DNA of 64,000 bases from Cohnella endophytica (GTDB taxonomy: Bacteria > Bacillota > Bacilli > Paenibacillales > Paenibacillaceae), in NCBI RefSeq assembly GCF_003628305.1, contig NZ_RBZM01000007.1, positions 124,001 to 188,000 of the forward strand, given 5' to 3'. Positions 34,545 to 43,063 of the stretch are shown one piece after another (the first letter of the stretch is position 1; the number at the start of each line of letters is the position of its first letter). Both the position numbers and the translations under genes were made by a program. The notes under the pieces are model-generated. The model was not told the DNA's origin, did no database searches, and was given only the letters and a program-made list of their open reading frames with translations.

Positions 34545-34919
34545 ATGTCGATTCATTGGAGCGAATTGAATTACCTTGCGATTGTTGCCGGGGGAATCTT
34601 GTATATGATTTTTGGAGCGATCTATTATTCCATTTTCGTCGGGAAGGAAAATCAAAGTCCTGGCGCACTGAAATATGTGATCTCGGCGATCGTTGCCTTT
34701 ATTAGTTCCTTTCTCGTAGCGATGCTCGTTCAAGCGACCGGCGCTGACGGTTGGCGGGAAGGCCTCGCCGTTGGCGGGATCATTGGCATTCTGATTTCCA
34801 TCGTGTATCTGAAAAATACATTGTTCGGACTCGTCAAGAAGCGCATTTTTATGATTGCGATCGGCGATCATTTGATTATTTTCTCCTTACTGGGTGTGCT
34901 TCACGGTCTCATGGCCTAA
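34545..34919 (+). CDS. DUF1761 family membrane protein
   Basis: 124 residues, four membrane segments, ATG 34545 preceded by AAGGAGAG. The sequence has the usual features of DUF1761: NYLAIVAGGILYMIFGAIYY at the start and a last helix IGDHLIIFSLLGVLHGLMA. Molecular role unknown. A decayed copy of the last 12 codons lies about 10 kb downstream at 44995-45034. Confidence 0.85.
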   Translation: MSIHWSELNYLAIVAGGILYMIFGAIYYSIFVGKENQSPGALKYVISAIVAFISSFLVAMLVQATGADGWREGLAVGGIIGILISIVYLKNTLFGLVKKRIFMIAIGDHLIIFSLLGVLHGLMA

Positions 34920-34952
34920 GGGTGTTGTTTGAAAAGAAAGTGATACAATGGT

Positions 34953-34982
34953 GCGCGGTTCCTCTTGGGCCGCGTTTTTTGC
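34953..34982 (+). terminator. Terminator after DUF1761 gene
   Basis: CGCGG (34954-34958) and CCGCG (34970-34974) pair across an 11-base loop, followed by six T. Confidence 0.7.
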
Positions 34983-35004
34983 ATTTATTCCCTTCATAAC
35001 GAAT

Positions 35005-35060
35005 GGTGAAATATATTTCACCCGGGTAATATTGATATTTTATTTTTACCCGGGTATAAT
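35005..35060 (+). promoter_or_regulatory. Strong sigma-A promoter with palindromic operator boxes
   Basis: TTGATA (35032-35037) and TATAAT (35055-35060) lie exactly 17 bases apart. The palindrome ACCCGGGT occurs twice, at 35020-35027 just upstream of the -35 box and at 35048-35055 touching the -10 box. A further perfect 18-base palindrome, GGTGAAATATATTTCACC (35005-35022), overlaps the first box. This is the promoter of the DUF2239 gene, and the layout implies repression by at least one dimeric regulator. Confidence 0.75.
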
Positions 35061-35091
35061 TAACGAGAGCAATCAGGGAAGGAGGTACAGC

Positions 35092-35700
35092 ATGAGAAAT
35101 GACCTTACGCGCTTTTACTGCACGGCATTTTTGGGTGTGGGAGCCGTCGCCAGTGGTTCGTTACATCAAGTTGTTTCTACAGTGAAGGATTCTCTGGATG
35201 ACAGAGATCTCACGCAGTTGCTTATATTTGACGATTCCACGGGGAAGCAAATAGATGTTGATTTACGTGGGCAGACAGATGACGTGCTCAAACGATTAGG
35301 AGAACAGTTTGGCGACTTGCCCGATACGGAAGTGGATCACGAACCTACACGGCGGGTTGGTCGACCCAAGCTGGGGGTTGTATCCGGTGAAGTTACGTTA
35401 TTGCCACGGCATTGGGATTGGCTCAAGGGTCAACCTGGAGGCGCATCGGTAACATTACGGAAACTCGTTGATGAGGCTCGCCGTGCTGGAGGAAAAGAGA
35501 GCAAGGTACGAGAGGCACAAGAAGCAACATATCACTTTATGACAGCTATGGCCGGGAACTTCCCTCAATACGAAGAAGCTCTGCGGGAACTATATGCGGG
35601 TGATTTGGATCGTTTTTACGACTTCATCGATGACTGGGCACCTGATATCAGAAACCATATCAAAAGACTAGCCGCAAATGCATTCTCTGAAGGGAACTGA
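35092..35700 (+). CDS. DUF2239 family protein
   Basis: 202 residues from ATG 35092, behind GGAAGGAGGT. The diagnostic block is RVGRPKLGVVSGEVTLLPRH followed by WDWLKGQPGGASVTLRKLVD. A C-terminal helical part (YHFMTAMAGNFPQYEEALRE) follows. No signal peptide or membrane segment. Function unknown in the family; the compact basic core could bind nucleic acid. Its own promoter carries several palindromes, so expression is probably inducible. Confidence 0.85.
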   Translation: MRNDLTRFYCTAFLGVGAVASGSLHQVVSTVKDSLDDRDLTQLLIFDDSTGKQIDVDLRGQTDDVLKRLGEQFGDLPDTEVDHEPTRRVGRPKLGVVSGEVTLLPRHWDWLKGQPGGASVTLRKLVDEARRAGGKESKVREAQEATYHFMTAMAGNFPQYEEALRELYAGDLDRFYDFIDDWAPDIRNHIKRLAANAFSEGN

Positions 35701-35766
35701 CTACCTGGCCGGTATCGGACATCGGACTGCAGCGATCGAAGATTCACGCCCGAATTGGAGGAGAAC

Positions 35767-36663
35767 ATGATCATGAACATCCTGAAAGTCAACGGCATCG
35801 ATCTGGCCTATGACAGTTTCGGTAACGAAAACGAAGAGGTGATTATCCTAATCGCCGGTCTTGGAACCCAGATGATCCGATGGACGGATTCGTTTTGTCG
35901 GATATTAGCAGCGCGAGGCTTTCGCGTGATCCGCTTTGACAATCGCGACGTAGGTTGCTCGACGCACTTTAACCAGCATCGGACGCTGGATTTCGACGCA
36001 CTGGCGACTGCTCTCATGTCGGGACGGCGACCGGACATCCCTTACACTCTCGATGACATGTCCAACGACGCTATCGGACTGCTCGACGCCCTTTCAATTG
36101 ATCGGGCACATTTCGTTGGCAGGTCGATGGGCGGAATGATCGCCCAGATTGCAGCCAGCGAGTACCCTGAACGGGTTTTATCACTCACCTCTATTATGTC
36201 CAGTTCCGGTAATCCTGCCCTTCCGCAAGCTTCCCCGGATGTCATGGCGATGATGACTAAGCCGGCGCCGAATCCATTTGAGGATGAAGCAGGATTTTTG
36301 GCGCACAGCCTCTCTTTTGCCAAACGCATCGCCGGTACCGGCTATCCGTTTGAAGAGGACGCTTATCGGGCGCTCATTCTGGAGGAAGTCCGGCGAGCTT
36401 ACGATCCAGGCAGCGTCGGACGGCAAATTGCTGCGATCGCCGTCTCCGGTGACCGTCGTCCGCGGCTGGCGACCATAAAAGCACCTGTACTAGTCATTCA
36501 TGGGACGGACGATCCCCTGTTCGTCCCGGCTTGCGGCGAGGACACGGCTTTTGCCATCCCGGGCGCCGAGCTCATGTTGATTGACGGCATGGGACACGAC
36601 CTGCCGCACCAGCTGTACAATGTCATCGCCGATGGCATAGAGCGAACGGTTCGTCGCAGTTGA
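35767..36663 (+). CDS. Alpha/beta hydrolase
   Basis: 298 residues, start at ATG 35767 (or 35773) after GGAGGAG. Motifs are the oxyanion strand VIILIAGLGTQMIRW, the nucleophile elbow HFVGRSMGGMIAQIAASEYP (Ser), the Asp in VLVIHGTDDPLFVP and the His in IDGMGHDLP. The protein is like 3-oxoadipate enol-lactonase or haloperoxidase-type hydrolases, with no way to choose a substrate. Apparently a single-gene unit, bounded by a terminator downstream. Confidence 0.9.
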   Translation: MIMNILKVNGIDLAYDSFGNENEEVIILIAGLGTQMIRWTDSFCRILAARGFRVIRFDNRDVGCSTHFNQHRTLDFDALATALMSGRRPDIPYTLDDMSNDAIGLLDALSIDRAHFVGRSMGGMIAQIAASEYPERVLSLTSIMSSSGNPALPQASPDVMAMMTKPAPNPFEDEAGFLAHSLSFAKRIAGTGYPFEEDAYRALILEEVRRAYDPGSVGRQIAAIAVSGDRRPRLATIKAPVLVIHGTDDPLFVPACGEDTAFAIPGAELMLIDGMGHDLPHQLYNVIADGIERTVRRS

Positions 36664-36692
36664 CACGAACGTATAGGTGGAATCAATCGAAT

Positions 36693-36732
36693 AAGCGCCG
36701 GTTACATGATAACATCGTGTGCCGGCGCTTTT
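36693..36732. terminator. Bidirectional terminator
   Basis: AAGCGCCGG (36693-36701) pairs with CCGGCGCTT (36722-36730), then TT. It lies between the convergent hydrolase and MATE genes. Confidence 0.75.
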
Positions 36733-36762
36733 CTGCGAGGATTTTTCCAAACAGACGATGGT

Positions 36763-38115
36763 TTACTGCACTAAATTCTCCAAATCCGGCTGCAGTTTAT
36801 TCCGCAGAACGTACAGCATGGTGGCACCGACAAGGAACGCGACGGCATCCGCAATGACGAGCGACCAGACCACCCCGTGAAAGCCGTTCATTCGATTGGC
36901 GATGTAGAGCACGGGAATAAGAGTAATTCCTTGAATAACCGACATAATAAACGCGGCGGTTCCTTGCGCCGTTGCTTGGAAGATCCCCGTAAACAACGTG
37001 GTCATTCCCGTAATGAACAAGGATAAGAACGTTACATGCAGGATGTAACTTCCCATTTCGATTAATTGCGGGTCATTCGTAAATAATCCAATTAAGTGGT
37101 CGGAAATCAGATAGACGATGACGCCGAATACCACTGCTAACGCCACAATCGCTTTGATCGTGAATCCGATGGTTTGTTTCATGCGTAATTTATTCGCTGT
37201 AAAAGAGAAGGCAATCAAGGGCACGACTCCCTCGCACAAGCCCATCAGAATAAACTCGGGAAATTGCAATAAGCGCGATGAAATTCCGTAAGCCGCTACG
37301 GACTGATCCCCGTATTCGACAAGAAAATGGTTCAAGATGAGCGACATTGCGCCCAAGAAGATGCTCATAACAAAGACGGGAACTCCGATTTTGAATACAT
37401 TGCTCAGAATGTCCTTGTTAGCCTTGAACCATTTTAGGGAGACGGTTAAGAATTGGCTCTTATATCCCATGTGGAAGGCGTAGAATACGCTCGCAACCAA
37501 GTTAGAAATGACCGTAGCGGACGCAACGCCGATCACGCCCCAATGGAAGACGAAGATGACTAGCGCATCGAGAATAATATTCACGACAACGCTGAGAATC
37601 ATACCGATCATAGACGTGATTGCTGCACCCTCCGAGCGCACCATATTCTCCAGCGTGAAGAATAACACGACGAATGGCGAACCGATAAGCATAATCGTGA
37701 CATAGTCCTTCGTGAATCCGAAGGAGTCAGCGGTTGCCCCCAGGCCATGTACGATGGAATCGATCAACGGGAGGCCGACGGCCATCACGATAAGACCGAG
37801 AACCAAGCTGCTGTAAAAAGCGAATGATGACACGTGCTTTACATCATCGTATTTTTTCTCTCCCAGCAAACGGGAGATGAATGTGCCGCTACCCATGCCA
37901 ATCAAGTTGCCTAGCGCCATAATAACCGCGAATAACGGTAAGGTTAGCGCGAGTGCGGTTAACATGGCCGTATTGTGAAGCGTACCAAGGAAATAGGCAT
38001 TCAAGATGGAATAGATGACGCTCATCGACGTGCCTAGCATCATCGGTACAGCGAAGTGAGCTACGGCTTTTGAGATCGGCGCTTTTTCAAAGTAATGGAG
38101 GTTTTGTGCATCCAT
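36763..38115 (-). CDS. MATE family efflux transporter
   Basis: 450 residues from the ATG at 38115 (minus); a GTG three codons earlier is also possible. About 12 membrane helices, in two similar halves. The family-typical start is ISKAVAHFAVPMMLGTSMSV, then ALGNLIGMGSGTFISRLLGE, and in the second half YGISSRLLQFPEFILMGLCE. MATE proteins export cationic drugs or metabolites using Na+ or H+. It is divergent from a TetR gene, and the shared control region carries three operator-like boxes. Confidence 0.92.
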   Translation of the reverse strand: MDAQNLHYFEKAPISKAVAHFAVPMMLGTSMSVIYSILNAYFLGTLHNTAMLTALALTLPLFAVIMALGNLIGMGSGTFISRLLGEKKYDDVKHVSSFAFYSSLVLGLIVMAVGLPLIDSIVHGLGATADSFGFTKDYVTIMLIGSPFVVLFFTLENMVRSEGAAITSMIGMILSVVVNIILDALVIFVFHWGVIGVASATVISNLVASVFYAFHMGYKSQFLTVSLKWFKANKDILSNVFKIGVPVFVMSIFLGAMSLILNHFLVEYGDQSVAAYGISSRLLQFPEFILMGLCEGVVPLIAFSFTANKLRMKQTIGFTIKAIVALAVVFGVIVYLISDHLIGLFTNDPQLIEMGSYILHVTFLSLFITGMTTLFTGIFQATAQGTAAFIMSVIQGITLIPVLYIANRMNGFHGVVWSLVIADAVAFLVGATMLYVLRNKLQPDLENLVQ

Positions 38116-38144
38116 GCGGATCACTTCTTTCTTCGTTTTGTTTA

Positions 38145-38229
38145 TCTAACGGTGTTAGATTGAACCTTACAGTGTTAGATGATATCATGAACTTATAAAC
38201 CTGTAAAGCATAAACTTACACTGTTAGAT
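38145..38229. promoter_or_regulatory. Three TetR-type operator boxes between MATE and tetR genes
   Basis: TCTAACGGTGTTAGA (38145-38159) is a perfect interrupted palindrome. TTACAGTGTTAGAT (38167-38180) and TTACACTGTTAGAT (38216-38229) are close copies sharing TGTTAGAT. Their placement next to both start regions fits autoregulated repression by the adjacent TetR-family protein. Confidence 0.75.
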
Positions 38230-38245
38230 AAAAGGGCGGATACCG

Positions 38246-38935
38246 ATGAAAAAGCAGCAGCCTCAGATTTCGGAAGATAAAATTTTGGAAACCTCGTGGG
38301 AGCTTCTGAGGGAGGAAGGAATCGAGAAATTCAGCTTGAGACGATTGGCCGAACGGCTGGGCATTCAAGCTCCCTCTCTATACTGGTATTTCAAGAGCAA
38401 GCAAGATCTCTACCAGCGTCTGGCCAACCAGATATCGAAAATGATTCTGGAGGAGTTCCACTCCGAGGGGGACTGGAAGGAGCAACTGACGGAGCTTGCG
38501 GTAACGGTACGGAGTGTGCTCAGCCGGTATCCCTGCTCCACGCAGCTCATGATGATGACGCTGCCCCATGAACCGGACATCATCCGGTTCACCAACCGTA
38601 TGCTGCTCTGCGTGGAAGCGACGCCGCTTGAGCAAGATCAGAAAATGCAAGTGGTTACGACGCTTGTGAACTATGTCTTTTACTTCGTCCTAGACGATTA
38701 CCAGCATGAGCGCAATGTCTCCGCTATGTTTAAGGATCAGGGAGCGCTTCCGGGCGAGGAGATGATTCGGCTTCTGGACTCCATGAGCGAGTCGGAAGCG
38801 GGACTGTTCCGGAGGATGTTTAAGAACGGGCTGTTCGAGCTGATGGGGACCGACGGAGCGTTCGAGTTCGGATTGAAGCTGATTCTGTTGGGGATTGAGC
38901 AGGTGATAAAGGAGCGGGAGAGCTTGCGAACGTGA
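38246..38935 (+). CDS. TetR-family transcription repressor
   Basis: 229 residues, ATG 38246 after AAGGGCGG. The HTH is FSLRRLAERLGIQAPSLYWY then FKSKQDLYQRLAN, close to TetR itself (the SLYWH/YF recognition pattern). The C-terminal domain has the TetR_C-like helices VVTTLVNYVFYFVLDDYQHE. Together with three operator boxes upstream this is most likely the repressor of the divergent MATE exporter and of itself. Confidence 0.92.
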   Translation: MKKQQPQISEDKILETSWELLREEGIEKFSLRRLAERLGIQAPSLYWYFKSKQDLYQRLANQISKMILEEFHSEGDWKEQLTELAVTVRSVLSRYPCSTQLMMMTLPHEPDIIRFTNRMLLCVEATPLEQDQKMQVVTTLVNYVFYFVLDDYQHERNVSAMFKDQGALPGEEMIRLLDSMSESEAGLFRRMFKNGLFELMGTDGAFEFGLKLILLGIEQVIKERESLRT

Positions 38936-38952
38936 CAGGAATGTAATCCGAC

Positions 38953-38979
38953 AGAGGGGCGCAGAGCCTCTCTTTTTTT
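38953..38979 (+). terminator. Terminator after tetR-type gene
   Basis: AGAGG and CCTCT pair across a loop, followed by a T tract of seven. Confidence 0.7.
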
Positions 38980-39111
38980 ATTGGCGTTAGGTAATTTACG
39001 CCAAAACCTGACATGAAGCGCTATCCTTTCAGTTTGGTGTAATATCATGTCTGATAGAATAGAAAGGAATAGTTTAACAACCAGCGGAAAAATGGGAAGG
39101 CAGGATGGGAG

Positions 39112-41547
39112 ATGTTGAATCCAAGTCGAAAGAAAGCGGGTCCGTCGGGAAGATGGATGGCGCCGTTCCTGATTATGGCGCTTCTCACGGGCGTTGTTTC
39201 GGGCCAAGCGCCGTCTTACGCGGCGGAGGATCAGAGAATCGTCATCGGCACGGTCGATGTCCGGGAAACGGCGCTTCCGGCCGACGGGACTAGCCGGACA
39301 GTCGTCTCGTTGTCTCTGGCGGACGGCCAAGGAAATCCGGTATCTCTTCCGCCGGAAGACATCCGATTCAGTTCGACGAGCGGTCGGTTGGAGGAAGGGG
39401 TATCGATCACCGGCCCGGGGGAATATACGTCCGTGTTGACGGCTCCGACTACGGCGGGGGTTGCTTATATCGGTGCCTTCGTAGATGGAAAGGCTGTTGC
39501 GGATATGGCCAGCGTGAGCTTTACCGCCGGTCCTCCGTCTCCGGCGCGTTCCGTGATTACCGCAAGCCGGCTGACTGTCCCTGCGGACGGTTCCAGCCAA
39601 AGCATCATAACGGTTCAGTTAAAGGACGAGTTCGGAAACGACGTATCCGAGCAGGCGGGTTTGTTTGAATTGTCCGCGACATTGGGAGCGTTGAGCAGCG
39701 TAACCTATGCAACCAACGGGCGATACGAAACGAGTCTTGTTTCGGCGAAATACGGCAAGCTGGGAACATTGAAAGGGTTGTCGGGAATGCCCGGTCCCGT
39801 CGATGATCCCTTGGAATTGAATGACGAACAGGGAGCCATTCCGCCGGAAGCCCCTAACGGAGAAGACATTCCCGTCATGATTGCTTCAACTTACGAAAGT
39901 AGCGGAGCCTATCAAGCGGTTCTTATGGCGCCTCTGTCGGCGGGAACGGCGCAAATTACGGCGAGCTTGAACGGCTTACCCGTGGCATCCAGCGTTGAAG
40001 TGGAATTCACGGAAGGTAGTCCGCCAAACCCGATTAACGGGTTAAGATTCGGTCATACCTCCTATTCGGTTACGTCTGGGCGGACTCACTCTACTTCCTT
40101 AGAGGCGGTCCGAGCGGACGGATCGACCGCGAACGTCGCATCTTTCGCTTCCTATGAAGTGCAGAATGCTTTAATAACGACCGTGGATGCTCACGGCACG
40201 GTGACGGGCTTAAGAAGCGGGCAGACGAAGCTGACCGCAACCTATGAAGGGTTCACGGCGGAGACGACCATTACGGTAACGGAGGACCCGGGCAACGGAA
40301 CAACGCCGGAAGATCCGGGCGGCACGCCGACTCCGGGGAATCCTTCTTCGCCGGTCATTCCGACCGAAAATCCCGCTTCCCCGGGCTTAAGCTTCGAAAT
40401 CGTGTCCAAGGATGGGGGAAGCAGTCGGCAGACCCTGTCCAAGGAGGACGTTCTCAAAGGCCGGGTCGAGCTGCAAATAGGCTCAGGGGGCGGGACGATC
40501 TCTATCTCTGCGGCGAACTTGAAAGAGTTAAGATCGCTCAATCCGAAAGCGATAATCGTCATGAGGGAAGGCGCCGCTTCAATGAATCTTCCTCTATCGG
40601 AGTTGGATCTATCGCCTTACAGCCGTCAATTCGGAATTCCGGAAGAGTCGATTCGTTGCGAGATTACCATTCGAGAGCCGGACGAGCCGACGCGGCAGGC
40701 AATTCGCGACTCCGTCTCGGACATGGGGGGACGCTTGTTGTCGAACCCGCTGGCCTTCGAGGTTCAGATAACTGGCTCGACGGGAAAGAGCGTATGGATG
40801 AGTTCGTTCAGCCAATACGTAACGCGGATTTTGACCGTCCAAGGCGATCCCGTTCCGGATACGGCGACGGGGGTATGGTGGGTGCCGGAGCGGAACGAGT
40901 TGAGATTCGTTCCTACGCATTTCGCCAAGCAGGACGGGGGCCAATGGACGGCGGTTATGAAGAGGCAGGGAGCCAGCATCTATGCCGTCATCGACCGACC
41001 CCTCACGTTCGCTGACACGGCCAAGCATTGGGCCGGGGCGGATGTGGAATTGCTGGGATCCAAGCTTGTGGTGCAAGGGCGCAGGGAAGGGGTTTTCGCT
41101 CCGGATGCCGACATTACGCGGGCGGAAATCGCTGCGCTTCTGGTTCGGGCGCTAGGACTGAACGAATCGGACGCGAGGAACCCTTTCTCCGATACCGGAT
41201 CGGGCTGGTACGTTGCGGCGGTCAACACGGCTTATCAAGCCGGATTGATCTCGGGGTATATCGACGGGACCTTCCGGCCGATGCAGAAGATTACGAGACA
41301 AGAGCTGGCGGGTATGATGGTCAGGGCCATGAACTATGCGGGAGGTCTTCCTTCCGGAAGCCTTCCGGCTTACCGGCCATACGGCGACGAGATGGCGATC
41401 TCGGGCTGGGCCAGGGAATACGTACAGTACGCCCAGCAAGCGGGAATCGTTGGCGGGGACGGCATATTCCGACCGCTCAGCTATTCCACCCGTGCAGAAA
41501 CGGTTACGATGCTCAAGCGGATGCTGAAGCTAGTTCAATTCATATAG
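39112..41547 (+). CDS. SLH-domain surface protein with Ig-like (BIG/invasin) domains
   Basis: 811 residues from ATG 39112. Signal peptide: WMAPFLIMALLTGVVSGQAPSYAA. Two invasin/BIG-1-like domains follow (about 40-140 and 145-305), each with the ADGTSRTVVSLSLAD or ADGSSQSIITVQLKD pattern, then a BIG-2-type domain (about 310-395, ATYEGFTAETTITV). A Pro/Thr/Gly-rich linker leads to a beta-rich region (about 435-630) and three SLH repeats (about 635-811: HWAGADVELL, YIDGTFRPMQKITRQELAGM, GDGIFRPLSYSTRAETVTML). It is secreted and held at the wall by SLH. The next gene starts 21 bases later, so the two products probably work together at the cell surface. Confidence 0.88.
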   Translation: MLNPSRKKAGPSGRWMAPFLIMALLTGVVSGQAPSYAAEDQRIVIGTVDVRETALPADGTSRTVVSLSLADGQGNPVSLPPEDIRFSSTSGRLEEGVSITGPGEYTSVLTAPTTAGVAYIGAFVDGKAVADMASVSFTAGPPSPARSVITASRLTVPADGSSQSIITVQLKDEFGNDVSEQAGLFELSATLGALSSVTYATNGRYETSLVSAKYGKLGTLKGLSGMPGPVDDPLELNDEQGAIPPEAPNGEDIPVMIASTYESSGAYQAVLMAPLSAGTAQITASLNGLPVASSVEVEFTEGSPPNPINGLRFGHTSYSVTSGRTHSTSLEAVRADGSTANVASFASYEVQNALITTVDAHGTVTGLRSGQTKLTATYEGFTAETTITVTEDPGNGTTPEDPGGTPTPGNPSSPVIPTENPASPGLSFEIVSKDGGSSRQTLSKEDVLKGRVELQIGSGGGTISISAANLKELRSLNPKAIIVMREGAASMNLPLSELDLSPYSRQFGIPEESIRCEITIREPDEPTRQAIRDSVSDMGGRLLSNPLAFEVQITGSTGKSVWMSSFSQYVTRILTVQGDPVPDTATGVWWVPERNELRFVPTHFAKQDGGQWTAVMKRQGASIYAVIDRPLTFADTAKHWAGADVELLGSKLVVQGRREGVFAPDADITRAEIAALLVRALGLNESDARNPFSDTGSGWYVAAVNTAYQAGLISGYIDGTFRPMQKITRQELAGMMVRAMNYAGGLPSGSLPAYRPYGDEMAISGWAREYVQYAQQAGIVGGDGIFRPLSYSTRAETVTMLKRMLKLVQFI

Positions 41548-41568
41548 GCGAGAGGGGCGCGGAAAAAG

Positions 41569-43011
41569 GTGAAGAAATGGATGGGCAAACTGGCGCTGGC
41601 CACGTTGATCGTGCTGATCGGAATGAATATGCAAGGGGCGTGGGCGGCCACTACGGTATTGAATTCGTTAAACATTTGCGTTGGTAGCAGCGGGAAAATG
41701 AATCTGATCGCTCCGGGAAGCAGCTGTGCCAACAACGAGACGATGTACAAGCTGAATCTGAAAGGCGACCAAGGGCCGGCCGGTCCGGCTGGAGCGCCAG
41801 GCGCAGCAGGGCCGCAAGGGCCGAAGGGCGACGCAGGCGAGCCTGGAACTGTCGGGCCTGCAGGGGCCACGGGTCCGCAAGGCGAAGGTGCAACTGGGCC
41901 GCAGGGACCGAAAGGCGACACGGGGGAAACGGGGCCGCAGGGACCGAAGGGCGACATGGGAGCTACGGGTCCGCAAGGCGAAGGTGCAACGGGGCCGCAG
42001 GGGCCGAAGGGCGACACGGGGGCTAATGGACCGGCTGGTGCAACAGGTCCTCAGGGGCCGACGGGCGCAACAGGTCCGTCAGGTCCTATAGGCCCGCAAG
42101 GACCGTCTTCGACTGACGCCCTCTATGGGGATGGCTCGGCCGGAGCGCTTAACGTCCCGTCTGGTCAAACTTTGGATTTGACGACCGCTGCAGGTTTCGA
42201 CTCTTTGCCCGGCAAGGACAACTTCCAGTTCTCCAGCATCAATATTTCCGGAATACTTGTATTGCCTAGCGGCACGATTCTGCGCTCTTCGGGTGATATC
42301 ACGGTTACGGGGAATATCAATGTAGACCGGGGCGCGCAAGACAGCGCCGGAGGTTTTCCGCACCCGGGGATTTCCTTGGGAGCAGCCGGGAAACCGAACG
42401 GCGGGATAGGCTTGTCCAAGCTGCAAGCCGCGCAAATTGTTTCACCCGGGGCAACGGCGGGAGGGGCAGGAAACAGGCAGTCTAACGGAGCGGGCGGCGA
42501 AGGCGGCGGATCGCTTATCCTGGTTGCCAAAGGAAATGTCAGAATCGTCAACTCAGGTATAATAAACGCTTCGGGTGCCAACGGGACCAACCCGCAGACA
42601 GCCGGCCAAGGAATTGTAGGAACGGGCGGAGGCGGAGGCGGTATTGTTGTCCTTCTCGGGAAAGTTTCCGTACAGGTGGCCGGCTCCATCAATGCCAACG
42701 GAGGCGCAGGAGCGGCCGGTTTCGACGATAATGCAGGACTGTCAGAAGGAGGCGGCGGTGGAGGCGGCGGCGGAATTATTCATCTCATCTCTTCCTCTGC
42801 TCCGATTGTAACCGGCTCACTGAATGTAAACGGAGGCGGCGGCGGTGCCTATGCGGGCTCCAACCCAACCGCAAATCCGGGCGGCGGCGGAGGCGGCAGC
42901 GCAGGCAAAGGAGGAAACGGGAGCCTGTCCTATAGCAATGGCCAGTCGGGGACTTCCGGCTATGTTTTCCAAACGGCAATTCCGGCGCCGGAAAATCTAT
43001 TCCTCCGCTAG
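41569..43011 (+). CDS. Secreted collagen-like protein with glycine-rich C-terminal domain
   Basis: 480 residues from GTG 41569 (ATG 41581 possible). A signal peptide ends at AWA (about residue 26), and a small domain with two Cys (NICVG and SSCANNE) follows. Residues 66-180 are 37 Gly-X-Y triplets, mostly GPQ, GPK, GDT and GAT, broken twice by an extra Gly-Glu in the same context ([12 protein letters not shown]). The C-terminal 300 residues are a beta-rich, glycine-laden domain ([29 protein letters not shown]) resembling parallel beta-helix or adhesin modules. Bacterial collagen-like proteins form surface or exosporium filaments. No wall-sorting motif is present. Confidence 0.85.
   Translation: MKKWMGKLALATLIVLIGMNMQGAWAATTVLNSLNICVGSSGKMNLIAPGSSCANNETMYKLNLKGDQGPAGPAGAPGAAGPQGPKGDAGEPGTVGPAGATGPQGEGATGPQGPKGDTGETGPQGPKGDMGATGPQGEGATGPQGPKGDTGANGPAGATGPQGPTGATGPSGPIGPQGPSSTDALYGDGSAGALNVPSGQTLDLTTAAGFDSLPGKDNFQFSSINISGILVLPSGTILRSSGDITVTGNINVDRGAQDSAGGFPHPGISLGAAGKPNGGIGLSKLQAAQIVSPGATAGGAGNRQSNGAGGEGGGSLILVAKGNVRIVNSGIINASGANGTNPQTAGQGIVGTGGGGGGIVVLLGKVSVQVAGSINANGGAGAAGFDDNAGLSEGGGGGGGGGIIHLISSSAPIVTGSLNVNGGGGGAYAGSNPTANPGGGGGGSAGKGGNGSLSYSNGQSGTSGYVFQTAIPAPENLFLR
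41764..42108 (+). repeat. Collagen-type Gly-X-Y coding repeat
   Basis: 37 triplets coded by GGN-rich nine-base units, with internal duplication: the block [19 protein letters not shown] occurs twice. Two GE interruptions break phase. Confidence 0.9.
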
Positions 43012-43035
43012 AAGGTTATATTAAGCTTTTCCCAA

Positions 43036-43063
43036 GGGAGAATCGCCTCGATTCTCCCTTTTT
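43036..43063. terminator. Bidirectional terminator
   Basis: GGGAGAATCG (43036-43045) pairs perfectly with CGATTCTCCC (43049-43058) over a three-base loop, then TTTTT. It lies between the convergent collagen-like and MocR genes. Confidence 0.85.

Noticed and set aside
41535..42017. Minus-strand frame of Pro/Gly/Ser repeats opposite the collagen tract
   Set aside because: It is the reverse reading of the Gly-X-Y repeats and has no independent start signal.
41764..42108. Nine-base periodic GC-rich repeats considered as a non-coding minisatellite
   Set aside because: They encode uninterrupted Gly-X-Y triplets in a frame with signal peptide, so they are collagen-like coding DNA.
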